A DNA stretch of 64,000 nucleotides from Stratiolaelaps scimitus (Eukaryota > Arthropoda > Arachnida > Mesostigmata > Laelapidae): positions 16,839,501 through 16,903,500 of the forward strand of contig JABWDB010000002.1 in NCBI GenBank assembly GCA_019614645.1, written 5' to 3'. Shown here piece by piece: positions 24,268 to 37,079 of the stretch (position 1 is its first letter; every line of letters starts with the position of its first letter). The notes under the pieces are model-generated. The model worked only from the letters and a program-made list of their open reading frames with translations. It did not search any database and was not told the origin of the DNA. The position numbers and the translations under genes were made by a program.

Positions 24268-25696
24268 TCCGTTCTTCACCACAAAGCCAGGTTATGCCAA
24301 TCGATGAACGCACCGAAAGGCGGTCTGCTGAAGAAGCGATCGGCGCCTGTCCCCCCCCCAGCTTAGAGTTAGGTTGCGAGCAGAGATTTAGCATGCGGAG
24401 CGCACACCCACAAAGACCTCAGGAGTCCGATGTGAATTGCATCTTCACTACCGTTGACAGCTGCTCTCCGAAGCAATAATGTAAATAACGTAAGAAACGT
24501 AAATGCTATACGCTACTATACTTGGGTTCGAAAAGTGTTATAGATAAGCAGTCATATAAATAGACTTAGATGCATTCGTGTATCATATCGATGCTAGCCG
24601 TATTCCAAGACCCTCCAGGCAGAACGATAAAAACGAGATGATATTCTCGCCGGCAGAATGAAGCTGGCCTAGTAGAATAGAGCTGCTATAATTATGATAG
24701 CTCCGTTACCCTTGGTGATTGGCATATGCTCATGCTTTTCTCAGACGCCATTGGCGACAGCTTCGTTTAACTATTATTATATGTCGAGTCGCCATACTTC
24801 CCGTAGGCCATCCATCTACGACGGGTGTCTCCATACTGTTAATGGCGCGCTGTCCGATCCGCCTAGAGGCACAGGGCCGGCTGTACAAAATATGTTCGAT
24901 TTTTATGTAACAGCATCCCTACCCCTCTCGCTGAACTCGCTTACCGTTCCCGTCATCTCTATCGTCTAACAAATCGCTCTGAGCGATATTTTTATAACGG
25001 CGCCGGGGCCAAATCGCTCGTGTCTGTCTTACCCCGCACAAATACCCGCAGTATGTACGGGACAGCGCTGTTACCGTGATCAGGATTTTAGCTCCTATCT
25101 CTGTCCGCTATACCTGCTCACGCCATTTCGTTTTCATGCGTTTGCCGTTCAAGCGTTCCCGGTCATCCTCATCCGTCAACCCGGGGTGGCTATCACCCCA
25201 ACACAAAACTACAGAGTCAATATGTTCGATGTAGTTCAGAGTGTCTGACCCGTGTTATGATGCGAATGAGTCACACCACTAATTCTTTACATGGGCGTCA
25301 TCACGCGGCGCAATCTCGCAGGTTGTCAAAAGCGGCCAACCAGTTCAATAGCGCACTCGACGACAAGAGCACACGTCATAGAAGGGCGATGATGAGTCCA
25401 ACGGCTGTGCCGACGGGTCGTTGAGATAACGGTGAGGATTAATGCTGATGAGTTAGATATGTGCTTTACGCCTGTTCGTGTTGGCGCGCTCGCCACTAAC
25501 CCGATGCTGTAAGGAGCCCAGCTGGCGCAGTTCGCCGTCTGAATCACCTAGCTCTCTGCCGTACCAGAGGTTGATCCCTCACAGCGAAGGCGGCTGATAT
25601 TAGTGGACGAACGCACACCCCTTTAGCTTTAAAACTTGGCCCCATTGGCTCCTCTGTCAACTCATTCCGTTTGGGCCCCCGCCTGCCTTCGCTCAC

Positions 25697-25753
25697 CGTC
25701 TGCTTCCGACGCTTGTCCGTTCTGAATTGCCGTCAGCGGTTGGCGAGATCTAG
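25697..25753 (-). CDS. Candidate 57-nt internal coding exon
   Basis: This has one of the cleanest acceptors in the window: TTGCTTGCCTGATCCCCACAG on the minus strand lies directly before the block, and the block ends in CAGACG followed by GTGAGC, a good donor. Only one of three frames is open across it. That frame takes two bases to finish an incoming codon, reads RSRQPLTAIQNGQASEAD, and leaves one base for the next codon. The peptide is hydrophilic and low in aromatic residues, as in linkers between domains. The length (57 nt) is a multiple of three, so skipping would be frame-neutral. No family is recognised, and no neighbouring exon with the matching phases was identified. Confidence 0.35.
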
Positions 25754-26781
25754 CTGTGGGGATCAGGCAAGCAACAGCCTACAACCATCTAGAGAACGCA
25801 CTTCTGGGTAGGAGGCGTGTGCGGCCAAAAAGGGAGCATCTTTTTAGAGAAGGATGCCCAGCCGACGTGCACCGAGAATCACATCAAGCTTTCCATTTCG
25901 GACGTTCGTGACAGCTGACCGAGCTATTGGCCAAGCAGGGTTGACTTCCTGCTCGGCTAGTATGCCTCGTCGCGACCAACGAGCCTGCCTATTATCTGAT
26001 GTTGTTATGATCAATGTTGTTGCGTTGCCGAGTACAGGGTCACAGGCTGGCCAAGCGAGTATTATCAAGAGCGGAAAAAGTGCACTCAATATCAACTGAA
26101 GACAACTACATGTAACATAATATATGTCAAGGCAGATTACCAAGTGAGAGAGCTCTTTCAAGTCAAATGTACAACAGGGCGGGCCGGAGTAAACTCCCAG
26201 TCGAATCCAAGGTGGATAAATATAAAATACAGTTACGGCAAATGCATGCACTCATTTGAAACAAATACGAGAGGCAAGTAAGTTAACGTCGGTCGTTCAT
26301 ACGCAAAACAAAATATATTCAGATTACGATCATTACGACATCAGTAGGAGTTCGTATTGCGTTTAGTGTGATATCAGTCAGATGTTAATGAAAGTCGTCA
26401 AAAGCCAATCTCGCCAAAGCTTCTTTAGATAGGTCAGCTAAGCTACCTAGGATACATCATGTGGCAACATGCATGACACTTTCACATCTGAGGAGCCAGG
26501 GAGCCTTTTTGATACATGCTGGGCAGTGTTTATAATAAAAGTGCAGGTGAGCCTATTTTTGACAACACAAAACGCAACACGCGGCAATAATTCACGCGGT
26601 ATTTAAGGGACGTCACCTTGCCGAAACTGCAGGTATTCCAATGATAGCTTTCTTCCTTCAGCATTCACAGTTTTTTTCTTTAAACATATTTTCTGACGTA
26701 CGAACTAACAAACTTGTCTCCTCCTCGGCTTCAACCGTGAGCCAATTTTTCTAAACCGATGCCAGCCCACGTTTGCCATCC

Positions 26782-26837
26782 ATATATATATATATATATA
26801 TATATGGGTGGGGGAATAGCAAATATATATATATATA
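26782..26837. repeat. Interrupted (AT)n microsatellite
   Basis: Two AT runs (26,782-26,805 and 26,823-26,837) are separated by a G-rich spacer. Confidence 0.95.
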
Positions 26838-29703
26838 GGGTCGGGCTATTTCCAAATGAGATGTATCGTCAAATTCTAAAAAACGACAGTTGCAACCTGC
26901 GGCACTTTGGCACTTTTTATTTGCTGACACTGAAATAGCGTAGCGCCAGAACCTAGTAAAATACAGTAAACTCGCAACTTATTTAGTGTGTCACGTCGAG
27001 ACTATCAAAGCTTTATGCACAAGCAGTAAAGACACAGGTTGAATTGGCGATCCATTCACTGGACTATAGTAGTTTAGTGATCACGATGCCGACCACAGCG
27101 TCATCTGTTAGCACTGATCTATTCGTTGTATTAGTAGTGATTTCCGCCGTATTGTGTCTTCACCTTTGCGGCGCGAGTATAACATACCCGATACATGGAA
27201 ATTATAGGCAGCTGATTTCCCATGTAGTCATCGGTTGTGCAGTGTCTCGTGTCAGTATCTTGGTGTAAAGGGTCATAGAATGTGAGTGCCAATAGCAAAA
27301 TTTGCTTCCAGCCATGCCATGGTCAATTAGCTTATTGGAATTGATATTGCGAAGCTTCAACGTGTTATAACAACAAATGGACAACATTCAAGAGGGCCAC
27401 ATGCGAAGCATCCCCGACGACGTCCCCCTAATCTATAATATACCCTTGTTGTCAGCCAGAGAAATATAGTGCACTTAGTCAATGCGGTCGGTTAATTTAT
27501 TAGGGTTTAAAATGGCTTTAGACAATTGAAATAAATCCCCTCTCTAGTACGCAGGCACTATGAATATTCAATCATTTGACACACCGCGTATCCTGCTACT
27601 GGATGTGAAATGAACGAAATCTCATTAAAAGTTCGTCCGATGCAGAGAGCGAGAGAGAGAGGGAGAGAGAAAAGCTGGGTGCTGCTTGTGTCTGTCTAGT
27701 CTAAATAAATTCGTTACCGCTCAAAATGGTGTTGCTCGTTCGCTTCGCTGCTGATAGACGAATCGAAGGCGTTTTCAAAGCCAGCGCCACAGCTGCTGCG
27801 GCAGAGGCTCTGGCCGCCACATCGCATATCCGGCGGCCGGACAGGTACGAAGCAAGCAAGCTATGGCGGGGCGGTGGTGTAGGGTCGCGCTGGCGATGAG
27901 AGCATGCCATTGTTCCCAAGTGGACAGAGAGGTACACCCACACCCATGTGCCATCATCGCGAAGTCGCTCGAATGATTTTAAGCCTCGGGCAATAACTGC
28001 CTATATTACGCTCGAGCAGAGGAGCTGACCTGCAAACTCCAAATAAAATCACACGCTGGAACACTAGCGACGGGCCGGCATACAATGCTTCCCTCGACCC
28101 TTATAGCTCTGTCCCAGGACCCCCAGCTCTCGCCTGGGCTGGACGATAATAGTTTTTGGAAGGAAATTGTTTCCGCACGAAGGTGATGTTATACACTTAT
28201 ATCTTAAGACTCTTTGTCTCAGCGGCGATAACTCGGTCCGAAGGTCCGTTGTCTCGTTTTGCCTCCATAACAGCGTCACTGGTCTTCGCTGTCCAACTAG
28301 TTCTCCAAATTTCAAGAAAGTGGAACCGACTGGCTAACGCAGGGAAAAAGCTACGTTCCACCAAGAAACATTTGCCAGTTTGCAGCTAAGAAGGACACCA
28401 TTGCTGTAGGCGATTTTCCTCTTGTTCTACCGAGAAAAGGGTCAACGCAGAAGCGTCATTGGGATGTATTTACGTTACCGTCCCCTATCTAGCTACTATA
28501 GCTATTTTGCCATTCGATGTCAACTCCCGTCAGGTACACCCTCTACCATGGCCCCGGCACGACTATTGGATCGACATGGTGCTAAGGTATAGCATTCACA
28601 GGTAACGCGCCGTTAATACGTTCTATAGCGATTAACTCAAGTGTTGCCATTTTCTCTTTAGTTCAATACCAGCTGTGAAATCAGCTGCGGGTTTCCTATG
28701 AGGGCGCCAGTCGCGAATAGCCGTTAACTTCGTTGTAGCATTAAGTTGGTTGTATCGAAAACCTGGCTCGGCAACCGGGTAGGAATACATGAACGGTTTA
28801 AGCGGTTAAGAGCTGAGGCCTGTCAGATAGGGGAACAGCTGAGGGTCAGCTCGAAAAACAATTATGAACGGTTTAATCCGCCCTGTTTCGTGGGGTATGC
28901 ACTACCTGTGTAAGAAACGATCTGTGGCAGTTCATATTTGCCAGCGACCAAATCATAAGTATACAATATATGTAGATGAGTATTTGGATAGACTCTATTG
29001 GTCTGGACCACGGTTTAGCTGCCAGGAATGTGTACATTACCACAGCCCCGTCTCCAGTCATTTTAGACTGTCCGTACAGTGACGCTGAATATTTTCGAGA
29101 GGGGAGGTAAATAGTGTCTCTCGTTCGGCCGCAGCCGTTTCTCTATCAGTGTATGTATATTAGACAATGATAAATCATTCTCCCTATACTGCAACGAGCG
29201 TTTATTTCGTTTACAAATTTGTTGACTCTTCCGACAAATGCAGAGACCACAGTGAAATGGGTAGTGAGCCTTCCAGTAGGGAAGGGGCAGTTATTAAGAA
29301 TACATTTATTTACTTAGTCCTTGTAAGGGCTAAAGCTTCCGGTAATATGGAGCCCACACCGCTCCGCACCGCATGTGCAAAAACGATTCCTCGCTACCCT
29401 TTTGTATTGCCAATAAACGCATATTTTTATAGATATGAGGTAAAATTCCACATCGACAGAGTATTCGTCCAACTTGTCCGGTCAAAACAGATTCTACTAA
29501 TTCAGCTAAACCGGGGGGACCTTAGTTCAAGATACTTACTGTGTAGAAAAACGAAACTGGTACTTAAGAATCTTCTACTATCCCAAATTCTTTGTTCCTT
29601 CGTCGGCGCACACTCTTAGCATCCATAAAAATCGGAAATCTTTCCTAAGCCGTCAACTTACAGGGCAGCAGAGACGCAGGAGGTTCCCTTAAATCAGTCA
29701 GAA

Positions 29704-29719
29704 GCAGCAGCAGCAGCAG
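29704..29719. repeat. (GCA)n microsatellite
   Basis: Perfect triplet run. Confidence 0.9.
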
Positions 29720-30194
29720 ATGAGAACAGAATACAACAGAGGCGGACGGTTTGCTCCACTGCTGGGGATTGCTCTGGAAGAAACTAGCTCTAGCACTCTA
29801 GAAGAAACTTGGCCTCGCTCCGGAATATACCACACATACCTTAAGTTGTATATTCAAGCAAAGTAATAATCCTTAGCTGCCCTTCTCGACTTAGAAACGC
29901 AATTCTACGAATACAACTCAAATTTCCTCGTGACCGATATTACTGTGACCGTATACATGCGAATCCAAACATATTTATGGCTCGGCAAGGTAGGGATTTA
30001 ATGATATATTCTCGATTCTCGGGAACACGAGCACGTACACTTAACGAAGTGACGAGTCGCTATTGAACGTCTCCAGTCCTCGATCCCTTTGCATCTCGTA
30101 GCTATAAAAACGTAAAGTCTACATGGATTCAAGGTCTGGTATTCTTGTCTAGGCAGTTGCCTACACTTAATGGCAATTGCAGTCACGTATTTAC

Positions 30195-30214
30195 TATATA
30201 TATATATATATATA
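30195..30214. repeat. (TA)10 microsatellite
   Basis: Perfect dinucleotide run. Confidence 0.95.
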
Positions 30215-30378
30215 ATACAAAAAATATAAGCACAAATGCTCTTATCGGAACGTTGGGCATGCCTAGTCTGTGACGTGTTTCGTTCCGTTCCATTTTCCTA
30301 TTTTAGCACACAATCAGTAATCCACGAATCCATAACTTATTTTGCTTGTTTCCAGCTTTTGGTTCAGTTGTTCCTCCT

Positions 30379-30397
30379 TCTCTCTCTCTCTCTCTCT
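30379..30397. repeat. (TC)n microsatellite
   Basis: Perfect run at the head of a pyrimidine-rich stretch (about 30,360-31,000) that yields a long but low-complexity open frame. Confidence 0.95.
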
Positions 30398-33094
30398 TGC
30401 TCGAAGATGTTGCGAGCACTAGTGCATCCTACCATTGTCAGTCGTTCATTCGTGCCTGGCTGCTTGCCTTTTTCTATTTTTTTTTGGGTATCTTCCTCAT
30501 TTTCGTCACGAGCGAGCTCCATAGGGCCCGGTAGACCCGCAGCCAGCGACCGAATACCACCAGACGTCCGAGTCCGACCAGCTTCGCTGTTCTACAGCAC
30601 CCTGCCTGCCGGTTTGCTTCATCCATCTATCCCTGTTCTATCGCTGTTGCTGCTAGCCTCTCTCGGCCTTCCAAGCTTAGCACAATTCCCGTGTCCCATA
30701 TTTCCGTCATTTCGCTTTTATCCCATCTTCTGTTCGACTGGTCTCATCGTAAGTGTGCAGCTGCAGCGATCGGGGTCCTCCTTCGTCCTCTGCGAAAAAG
30801 GGCCCGACGACACTCGCACACTCCTCCTCTTCACCCGTGAGCTCCCCTGGTGTCAGCTCTCGTGGGCTCAGCTCCCTTTGCCTGAACCGCTACAGAGGAC
30901 CGCCGTCCTGACCAACCACTGCTCCTGCTGCCGACGCTGGCGCCGCATTCGCTGCGCCTTTTTCATTTGCGTCGGGGACAAAGGAGCGAACTGCGAGGAA
31001 CCAAGCCCCGGGCTCAACCCAGCCAAACTTTGATCATCATCAACGAGAAGCTCGCCGCTATCATCATTGGCTCCCTGCTGCCTCAGCAGTAGCGCAAAAG
31101 GGGAGGCGACAGGCACGGCTGCTCGTTTCATCATTTTTCCTCTACCCATCCCGTGAGCTGGAGGTTGCTCGACTCCCACGCAAGACTCAGACCGTTTCAA
31201 TGAGGCCCGCTTCTTTAATCTTTAACTCGGTAGCTCAACATCATCAATGGCATTTTCAGGCCACGAGTCCCCGTCTGACCGTGATCCCATCTTCTCGTCC
31301 GGCGACTTCTGCAACGGAATTTGGAACACGAACGAATAATTGGTAGGCCAGCTAAATGGCATATGTCAAGGGATTTTCGAATTGATGTTCCCCTTTAGAT
31401 TGATCAACGCCCTCCGCTCCCGATAATTAAGTTTCCACTGGAGTATTTTGCTTAGTCGTACTATTGCACTACGACTGGGCTATCAATGAGTATCTAGTTG
31501 GCCTTATTTCGCTTACACATACTCTCGTGGTGCTGTCGCGTAGGAACAAGAACACAGGAGTTCCTTGTACACAGACACTTTGAAACGGGTGCATATATCT
31601 ACGACTTGCACGTTCATCACATGGCGTCGAACGTGTTGTGTTGCTCTAAATCTAGAAAGACTAATATCTAGCACCTGGCATGTGTTCGAAGCACGCCATG
31701 GCCTGCAATTCCTCGGTGTTGGCCAATTGCTGTGTCAATCACCGTTCTACTGTTGTAGTTGTTTTAATCGCTCATCGTTGATGCTGCAAGCCCGACCCAC
31801 AATTGGCAATGACCACTGCCACGCTGGTAATCGTTAGATCTCCTTGCGACACTCGCTATCGCTCTCGTTCATTGCATATAATAAACTATAATTATCGGAC
31901 CCCACTGAACAGAACAGACGGATAGACACATTCACTAGTTCACATACCAAAGTAGTTGGAACACATACTTCCATGCCAGCATAAGCGATAATTACTATTG
32001 GAGCGTATAGCAACTTTGAGAGCACCCCGTGGCAATGTTACAGACGACTTGCGGCTGTTACAACTATATACAATGCATGCATACATGCCCAAAAGTAATG
32101 CTAACTGAGCATCCCATATAACTCTGAACCCGACAATTATCGTGCGGAAATTAAATCCAGTGTGTGGAATCACGCTGTGATATTAAATACTGCCCTACAA
32201 AACAGTTTTAGCTATGATGATGCTTCATTGGCGATCTATCTGTTATTAATATTTTTTTATGTACAAGAATATATGAATCACTTCGTCGGACTCTGCAATG
32301 ATCGCAATTGTTTGTATCACGTGAGCCAGCTGCATCGGATATTACCCCTGGATGAGCAGGTCCTAACAGCTGACTAGCGCGGGAACGGTGGTGGCCAAAT
32401 CCTCTGACAATCTGCTCTGTTGGCTTCATTCGGGCTCCACCGATCTCTATATGTATACACGACGCGTTGACATGCTACAGCAATAATGGTAAGGTTTTAC
32501 ATACGCTGTTCCATTCACACTGTGTGTCCCTGTGCCATTTCGTCGCTAGTCCCCTTTGTATTCGAACCTGCCTGCCTGTTCATCGATATTTTGATTGCCT
32601 CATTGGAAGCTGTGCCTCAATGATCTCATAGGAGTTGCTGATTTCTGGGACAATGCCGTTCGCCGTTCGCCTTTGTCTAGATGTCACTGGACTCTATTCA
32701 ACCTGATTGGCCGTGAGAGAGGCTGAATCTCGACAAGGCTGGATGAAGCACACACACACACTCTCTCCCTCTATCTCTTTACCTTGACAATGAAAACGAT
32801 TCCCGCTTCAAGATTTACGAAACCGGCCTCAAGCGGCGTCGTTTGCCTGAGTCTCCAGCATTCCGAAAATAGATTCCGAGAGAAGGGCAGAATGTTCCTG
32901 CAATTCTGTTGGCGCAACGCTCATATACAGCTTATCTAGGGGCCGAACATTCAAACAAGCCATCTGAGCAATATGTTCGCAAGCATTCAAAAGGATCATG
33001 CCACGGCCACGGCTGGCGGCGTGCGCTGACAGTGGTCAGGTGTATAAAACTATGCAAATAAGTGTTACAAATTTATTTCATATTATTGTGTGTC

Positions 33095-33469
33095 TTAATA
33101 TATAAAATAATTAGTGACGCAGTTGGAAACAAGGCTGCTGAGCTCTTTGAAGTCGAGTACTCGCTGGACGTCGAGGGCGACGTCGCTGGAGCGCCCTCCA
33201 ATGTAACGTACCAAGCTGGAGACGGCCTGGAGGGACGCAACAAGTGTCTTAAGGGCAAGGCAGAAGAGGGCCGGGCCCAGCGGCTTCCCCGGTTGAACCC
33301 CGCATTCGCAGCTGAGGAATCCTTGGTTTATATTCAGATGGGGAGCGGATCTGTAGGCTGGGTGAATCAGAGGGAAGAGGCCAGGGACTAGATTGGCGAC
33401 CCCCTGCAGAACGAAGTCCCAGCGAACCACATTGACGGCGTTACGGAAGTCGAGCAAATTCGGTCGGTG
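33095..33469 (-). pseudogene. Inactivated non-LTR retrotransposon reverse transcriptase fragment
   Basis: The minus strand encodes about 120 residues that match the core of a non-LTR (LINE-type) reverse transcriptase. In order one sees the palm motif LDFRNAVNVVRWD, where active copies usually have LDFxNAFNxxRRD, then a helical P-x-L-x-P stretch ending in AY, then GVQPGKPLGPALFCLAL, which corresponds to the usual G-V-Q-Q-G-D-P-L-G-P-L-L-F box. The next expected motif, the catalytic Y-x-D-D, appears as YIGG, so both metal-binding aspartates are gone. The first palm aspartate survives, but the D of QGDP is now K. After YIGG the helix KELSSLVSN still resembles the region following the active site, and then the frame runs into unrelated sequence and a stop. 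No endonuclease, RNase H, poly-A tail or target-site duplication is recognised nearby. This is a dead, 5'- and 3'-truncated copy. The family assignment is firm; the clade (CR1, jockey or other) is not decided here. Confidence 0.85.
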
Positions 33470-35817
33470 TGGTGTTTCGCTGTGTGTATATGTTTGACCG
33501 CGTTTCGATGCAAACTAATTACGCCAATCTTGCTATTTGGCTTGGGCAAGCGATTGTGATTAAGTAACACATTTTTGAGAACTTGTATCGTGGAAGGAGT
33601 TGAACGTCAAGGTTACAATGACGACCGTCCGGGCCCAGCTAATTGTCACTAGTGTTTTTATTTTTATTTAATTAAATTGAGTCATCAATATTCGTTCTCG
33701 CCTTAAAATTAAAAAGGCAGCTACAACGGCTCATTAAAGGTTCTGCTTTTCGTGTACATTTCAAGCACGGACGCTTTCGGTCGAGAAGAACGCTTACGAT
33801 GCTTGTGTTTGTGGTTGAAATATGTTCACTTATTCTGCGTTACTAATGCACCTATTTCAGCCAGCTGTTTCATGAAACAGAGACGTATGATCCGGTCATT
33901 TGCGATTTCTCAAGTGCAGTATTTGAAACCTTTTTAGAATACGAAACGAACCTTGACACAAGGTAGACATTTGTTACAGATACAGACGGGGAGAATCTTT
34001 GAAGTTTTTTCCCATCTTACTCGATTTGTGGATCGTTTCCAGGTAGGACCGCTGAGAAAAGAAACAAAGGTGGCCCCGACCGGTGTTTATAGTAATACCT
34101 AAAGGTTACGCTTTTAAGGATTGTCACAGAACGAGAACAGTCAACTCAAGAAAAGTTAGGGCTACAAATACAAAAGAAACTTAACCTCCGGATCATGTAG
34201 GTTCTCATATTGTGGGTATTGTCACTAAATCTGTGATCTCATTACAATATAAATAATAACAGTAAAAATCAATCAAAAGGGCAAATTATTGTAATTGGTG
34301 TGATAACACTTCAATGATGGAGCACCTCAATTCTTCTTTTTTTTTTTAAGTTTTTTGAATGAAATTACATTTCTTCATCAGTAGGTTGTTTTCAGAGTTA
34401 TTTTGGTCTATAAGCTTCTGAACGCTTCTGTCAACTATTGTAAGGCAGGTGCATTGTCAAGGTTATCCGGTGCGCAGGTTCCCTGCACACATACATGCCC
34501 ACTATATATCCTACGTATTTCGAAGGTCGACCCGGCTGTTAAATGTTCAAGTTTTGGAGGGCGGCAGTACAACGCGGTACGAAGCAGCCACCATCTAGAA
34601 ATCTCGTTGGTGCTCTCGCACCCGTTGTGCTGCTGGCAACATCGAGCTCCGCCAGCGGGTGGCGAGGAAGAACGGCTTCGTTGAACACGAAATTCTCTTC
34701 AAGCCACCTTTTCCACCCTCCCCGTCACCATTGCCATCACTGGCGCAAGCGTGGGAACCGAAGCAGCCCCCGGAGGGACAGTCGTGCCTCGACACTTTTG
34801 GCCAGCCCTCTGGGGTCCCCAGGTCTTTCTTTCAGTCTTCTGATTTTCTTTAGGACACACCGACCTAAAGCGACAAATCGTAGGCTGAAACGAAAGGAGA
34901 AACAGTAACAAATTGAGGCCCACCACTACGTACTCAGCTTTTTGGACATTAGCAGAACAAACGGATACAGTGAACATAGGGTCGTACTCGGAACGGGGTC
35001 GGGAATGAAAATTAGCGAGGCATCACACAAATATGCCTATCGGAGCGTTCACGAGAGAGAAAGACAAGGCGGGAGGCAGGTGTACAAGACTAGTGTAGTG
35101 CAATATCCTGGCTACAAATTTGACTCTACCTCAGATAATATGAGAATTGATATTGATGACAGTGAAACTCAGGGCAGGGCAGCAACTACGCCATGTGAGC
35201 TCTCGTGAATAAATTGCCATTTGTCGCAACGGAAAATTGCTGTTATAATGTGCTGAAAGACCGTGATTCTCAAGACTCGGGAGGATAGCTTCTTGCTTGA
35301 ACTGGATAATAACTGGTGGCGTTAGCCACTTGTGGGCTTTTTTCTCCACATAGTTCGTTCCTGCCTCACAGAACGCGCACGAGCTGAAGAATAGGGTCAG
35401 ATTAGGGCCGCATAAGCTGCAAATTAAGCCCTCGAATCAAGGCCCTGCGAGCAGTTCCCTTGTAGAACCTGTGATATTTGCTCGCTGCTTATGCAGATAT
35501 AAAATGGGACGGCCCGGATTACCCGATACCAAGGCAACAATGACAGAAGCTACGGCAGCTATGTGACTATAGATGATTCGAAGCGAGGCAGCTCTATGCA
35601 ACGTTGTTCCCCTCGTACATATCAAATAGTGCTGTCATGGCCTACAGCCTTTATGTTCCCGATTGTTGAACACCCGCTATGTGGAGGGGAACATTTCAAA
35701 GCATACCATTACTCACTATCTAGCGATATTGGCTTATCACAACGAAATAATACAGTCATATAAATCTGTAGCGTAGAGGTGCAGCGAGCATCTGTCGTGA
35801 GAGAACATCCGGGCTGG

Positions 35818-35847
35818 CTCGCCGTACCTCGCCGTGCCTCGCCGTAC
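35818..35847. repeat. Tandem repeat, 10-bp unit, 3 copies
   Basis: CTCGCCGTAC is repeated three times with one A-to-G change in the middle copy. Confidence 0.9.
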
Positions 35848-37063
35848 CCGTGGTCATAGCCGACTTGTCAGTGGGTTCGAGCACAAACACCGCTTGTCTT
35901 GTTTTGCCGCGTGCTCGTGCTATGTAGATGGTTACCACTGGAGTCGCAAGCTTTATCTCCACGAGTCGACCAATTGGTGAAACGCCCAGGTGATATAGCA
36001 CTGGAGACAACAGCCTACTCATCTAATTTGAATAATCAAATACGGCTGTTTGCTTAAGTTCGACGGCCCTCTCTCTCCCCTCCTAGCACCCCTATTTGTT
36101 GTCGTCTTTTTTTTATATATGCATTATTTTGCTCAGCGTCGTTGTTACTGCCGCCTTGAGACTTGGTTCGTCATGCGCCGTACGCTTCCGCATTTGTTTT
36201 ATTCACACGGAGCCTCTCCAGAACTGTTTACGCAGTCAAAGTCATTGGCTCCGCCAATACGTCTCGCTCCACAAGTTAAATTTATTCCTCTGCCGTATCT
36301 CCCGGTCTATCTATCTCTCTCTCTCTGTCATTGTTCAGTCTGTTCCGACTAATCGGTGCGGAGAGTTTTGTCGAGACGACGCTGCATGCGTTCAGTACGA
36401 AGCACAAAAAATAAATAACTGGAACTTCCCGCTCAAGGTCGTTCGCCGCTGTCCTACATCAGCGAACGTAACGCGGCGTGCCGTCCTACCTAGTCCAGGG
36501 TAGCGCGAGACAGCAGTCAGGGCAGTTGAAGGATTCCAGGTTCCGTGGGCCTGTGGCTTCGGTGGGACGAGCCGGGACGATTTCCCGACTGGATGCGGCC
36601 GGCTCTCTTCTTGTTTGTCGCTCTATTTCATCTACGTTGCGGTCCCGAACCTAACCTAGCCCAACCCTATCCTGACTGGCCCCGATGCCCCGCCCAACTC
36701 CCAGCGTGCGCCACTGTGCATCAACAACAACAACAGCAAGCAAGTCGTGCGATACTCTTCGTAGTAGCAGAGCCAGTGTTGTTGTGCTTTTGCTCGCCCG
36801 GCAGCAAGCCACCAACTGATCGGTGGAGGAGGACGTATTTGCCGCAGTGGTATATCCACTCTCATTAATTCTCTTACCGCCGGCTTCCTTGCACTCTCCG
36901 AGAACAACCAATCTCCCATTCGACTGCTTCCCAGTTCTGCTACTGCTGGTGTTGTACTACTACCACTGCTGTTCGAAGGGCTACTCCATCGTCGTAGCTT
37001 TCCTCCTCAACGCCTATTCCCTAAAGGGTAGAAGAGCATCCGTCACTCTCCGTATGTTTCATG

Positions 37064-37079
37064 GCTGCTGCTGCTGCTG
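37064..37079. repeat. (GCT)n microsatellite
   Basis: Perfect triplet run. Confidence 0.9.

Larger units (their letters stand above)
21504..25696. other. Non-coding stretch around the 23,426 start exon
   Basis: The 176-codon plus frame at 22,252-22,782 shows no domain and has an equally open minus frame, so it is treated as chance. A short frame around 22,796-22,932 (ending MDDSELERLVSECILGPDR) is coding-like but lacks splice boundaries. Confidence 0.45.
25754..33094. other. Non-coding stretch
   Basis: No gene recognised. The 265-codon plus frame at 30,236-31,033 lies in a pyrimidine-rich, low-complexity stretch (Ser/Leu/Pro runs) and is not supported as a protein. Confidence 0.5.

Noticed and set aside
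30236..31033. Longest open frame of the window (265 codons, plus strand)
   Set aside because: It lies in pyrimidine-rich low-complexity DNA. The peptide is dominated by Ser, Leu, Pro and Cys runs with no domain.
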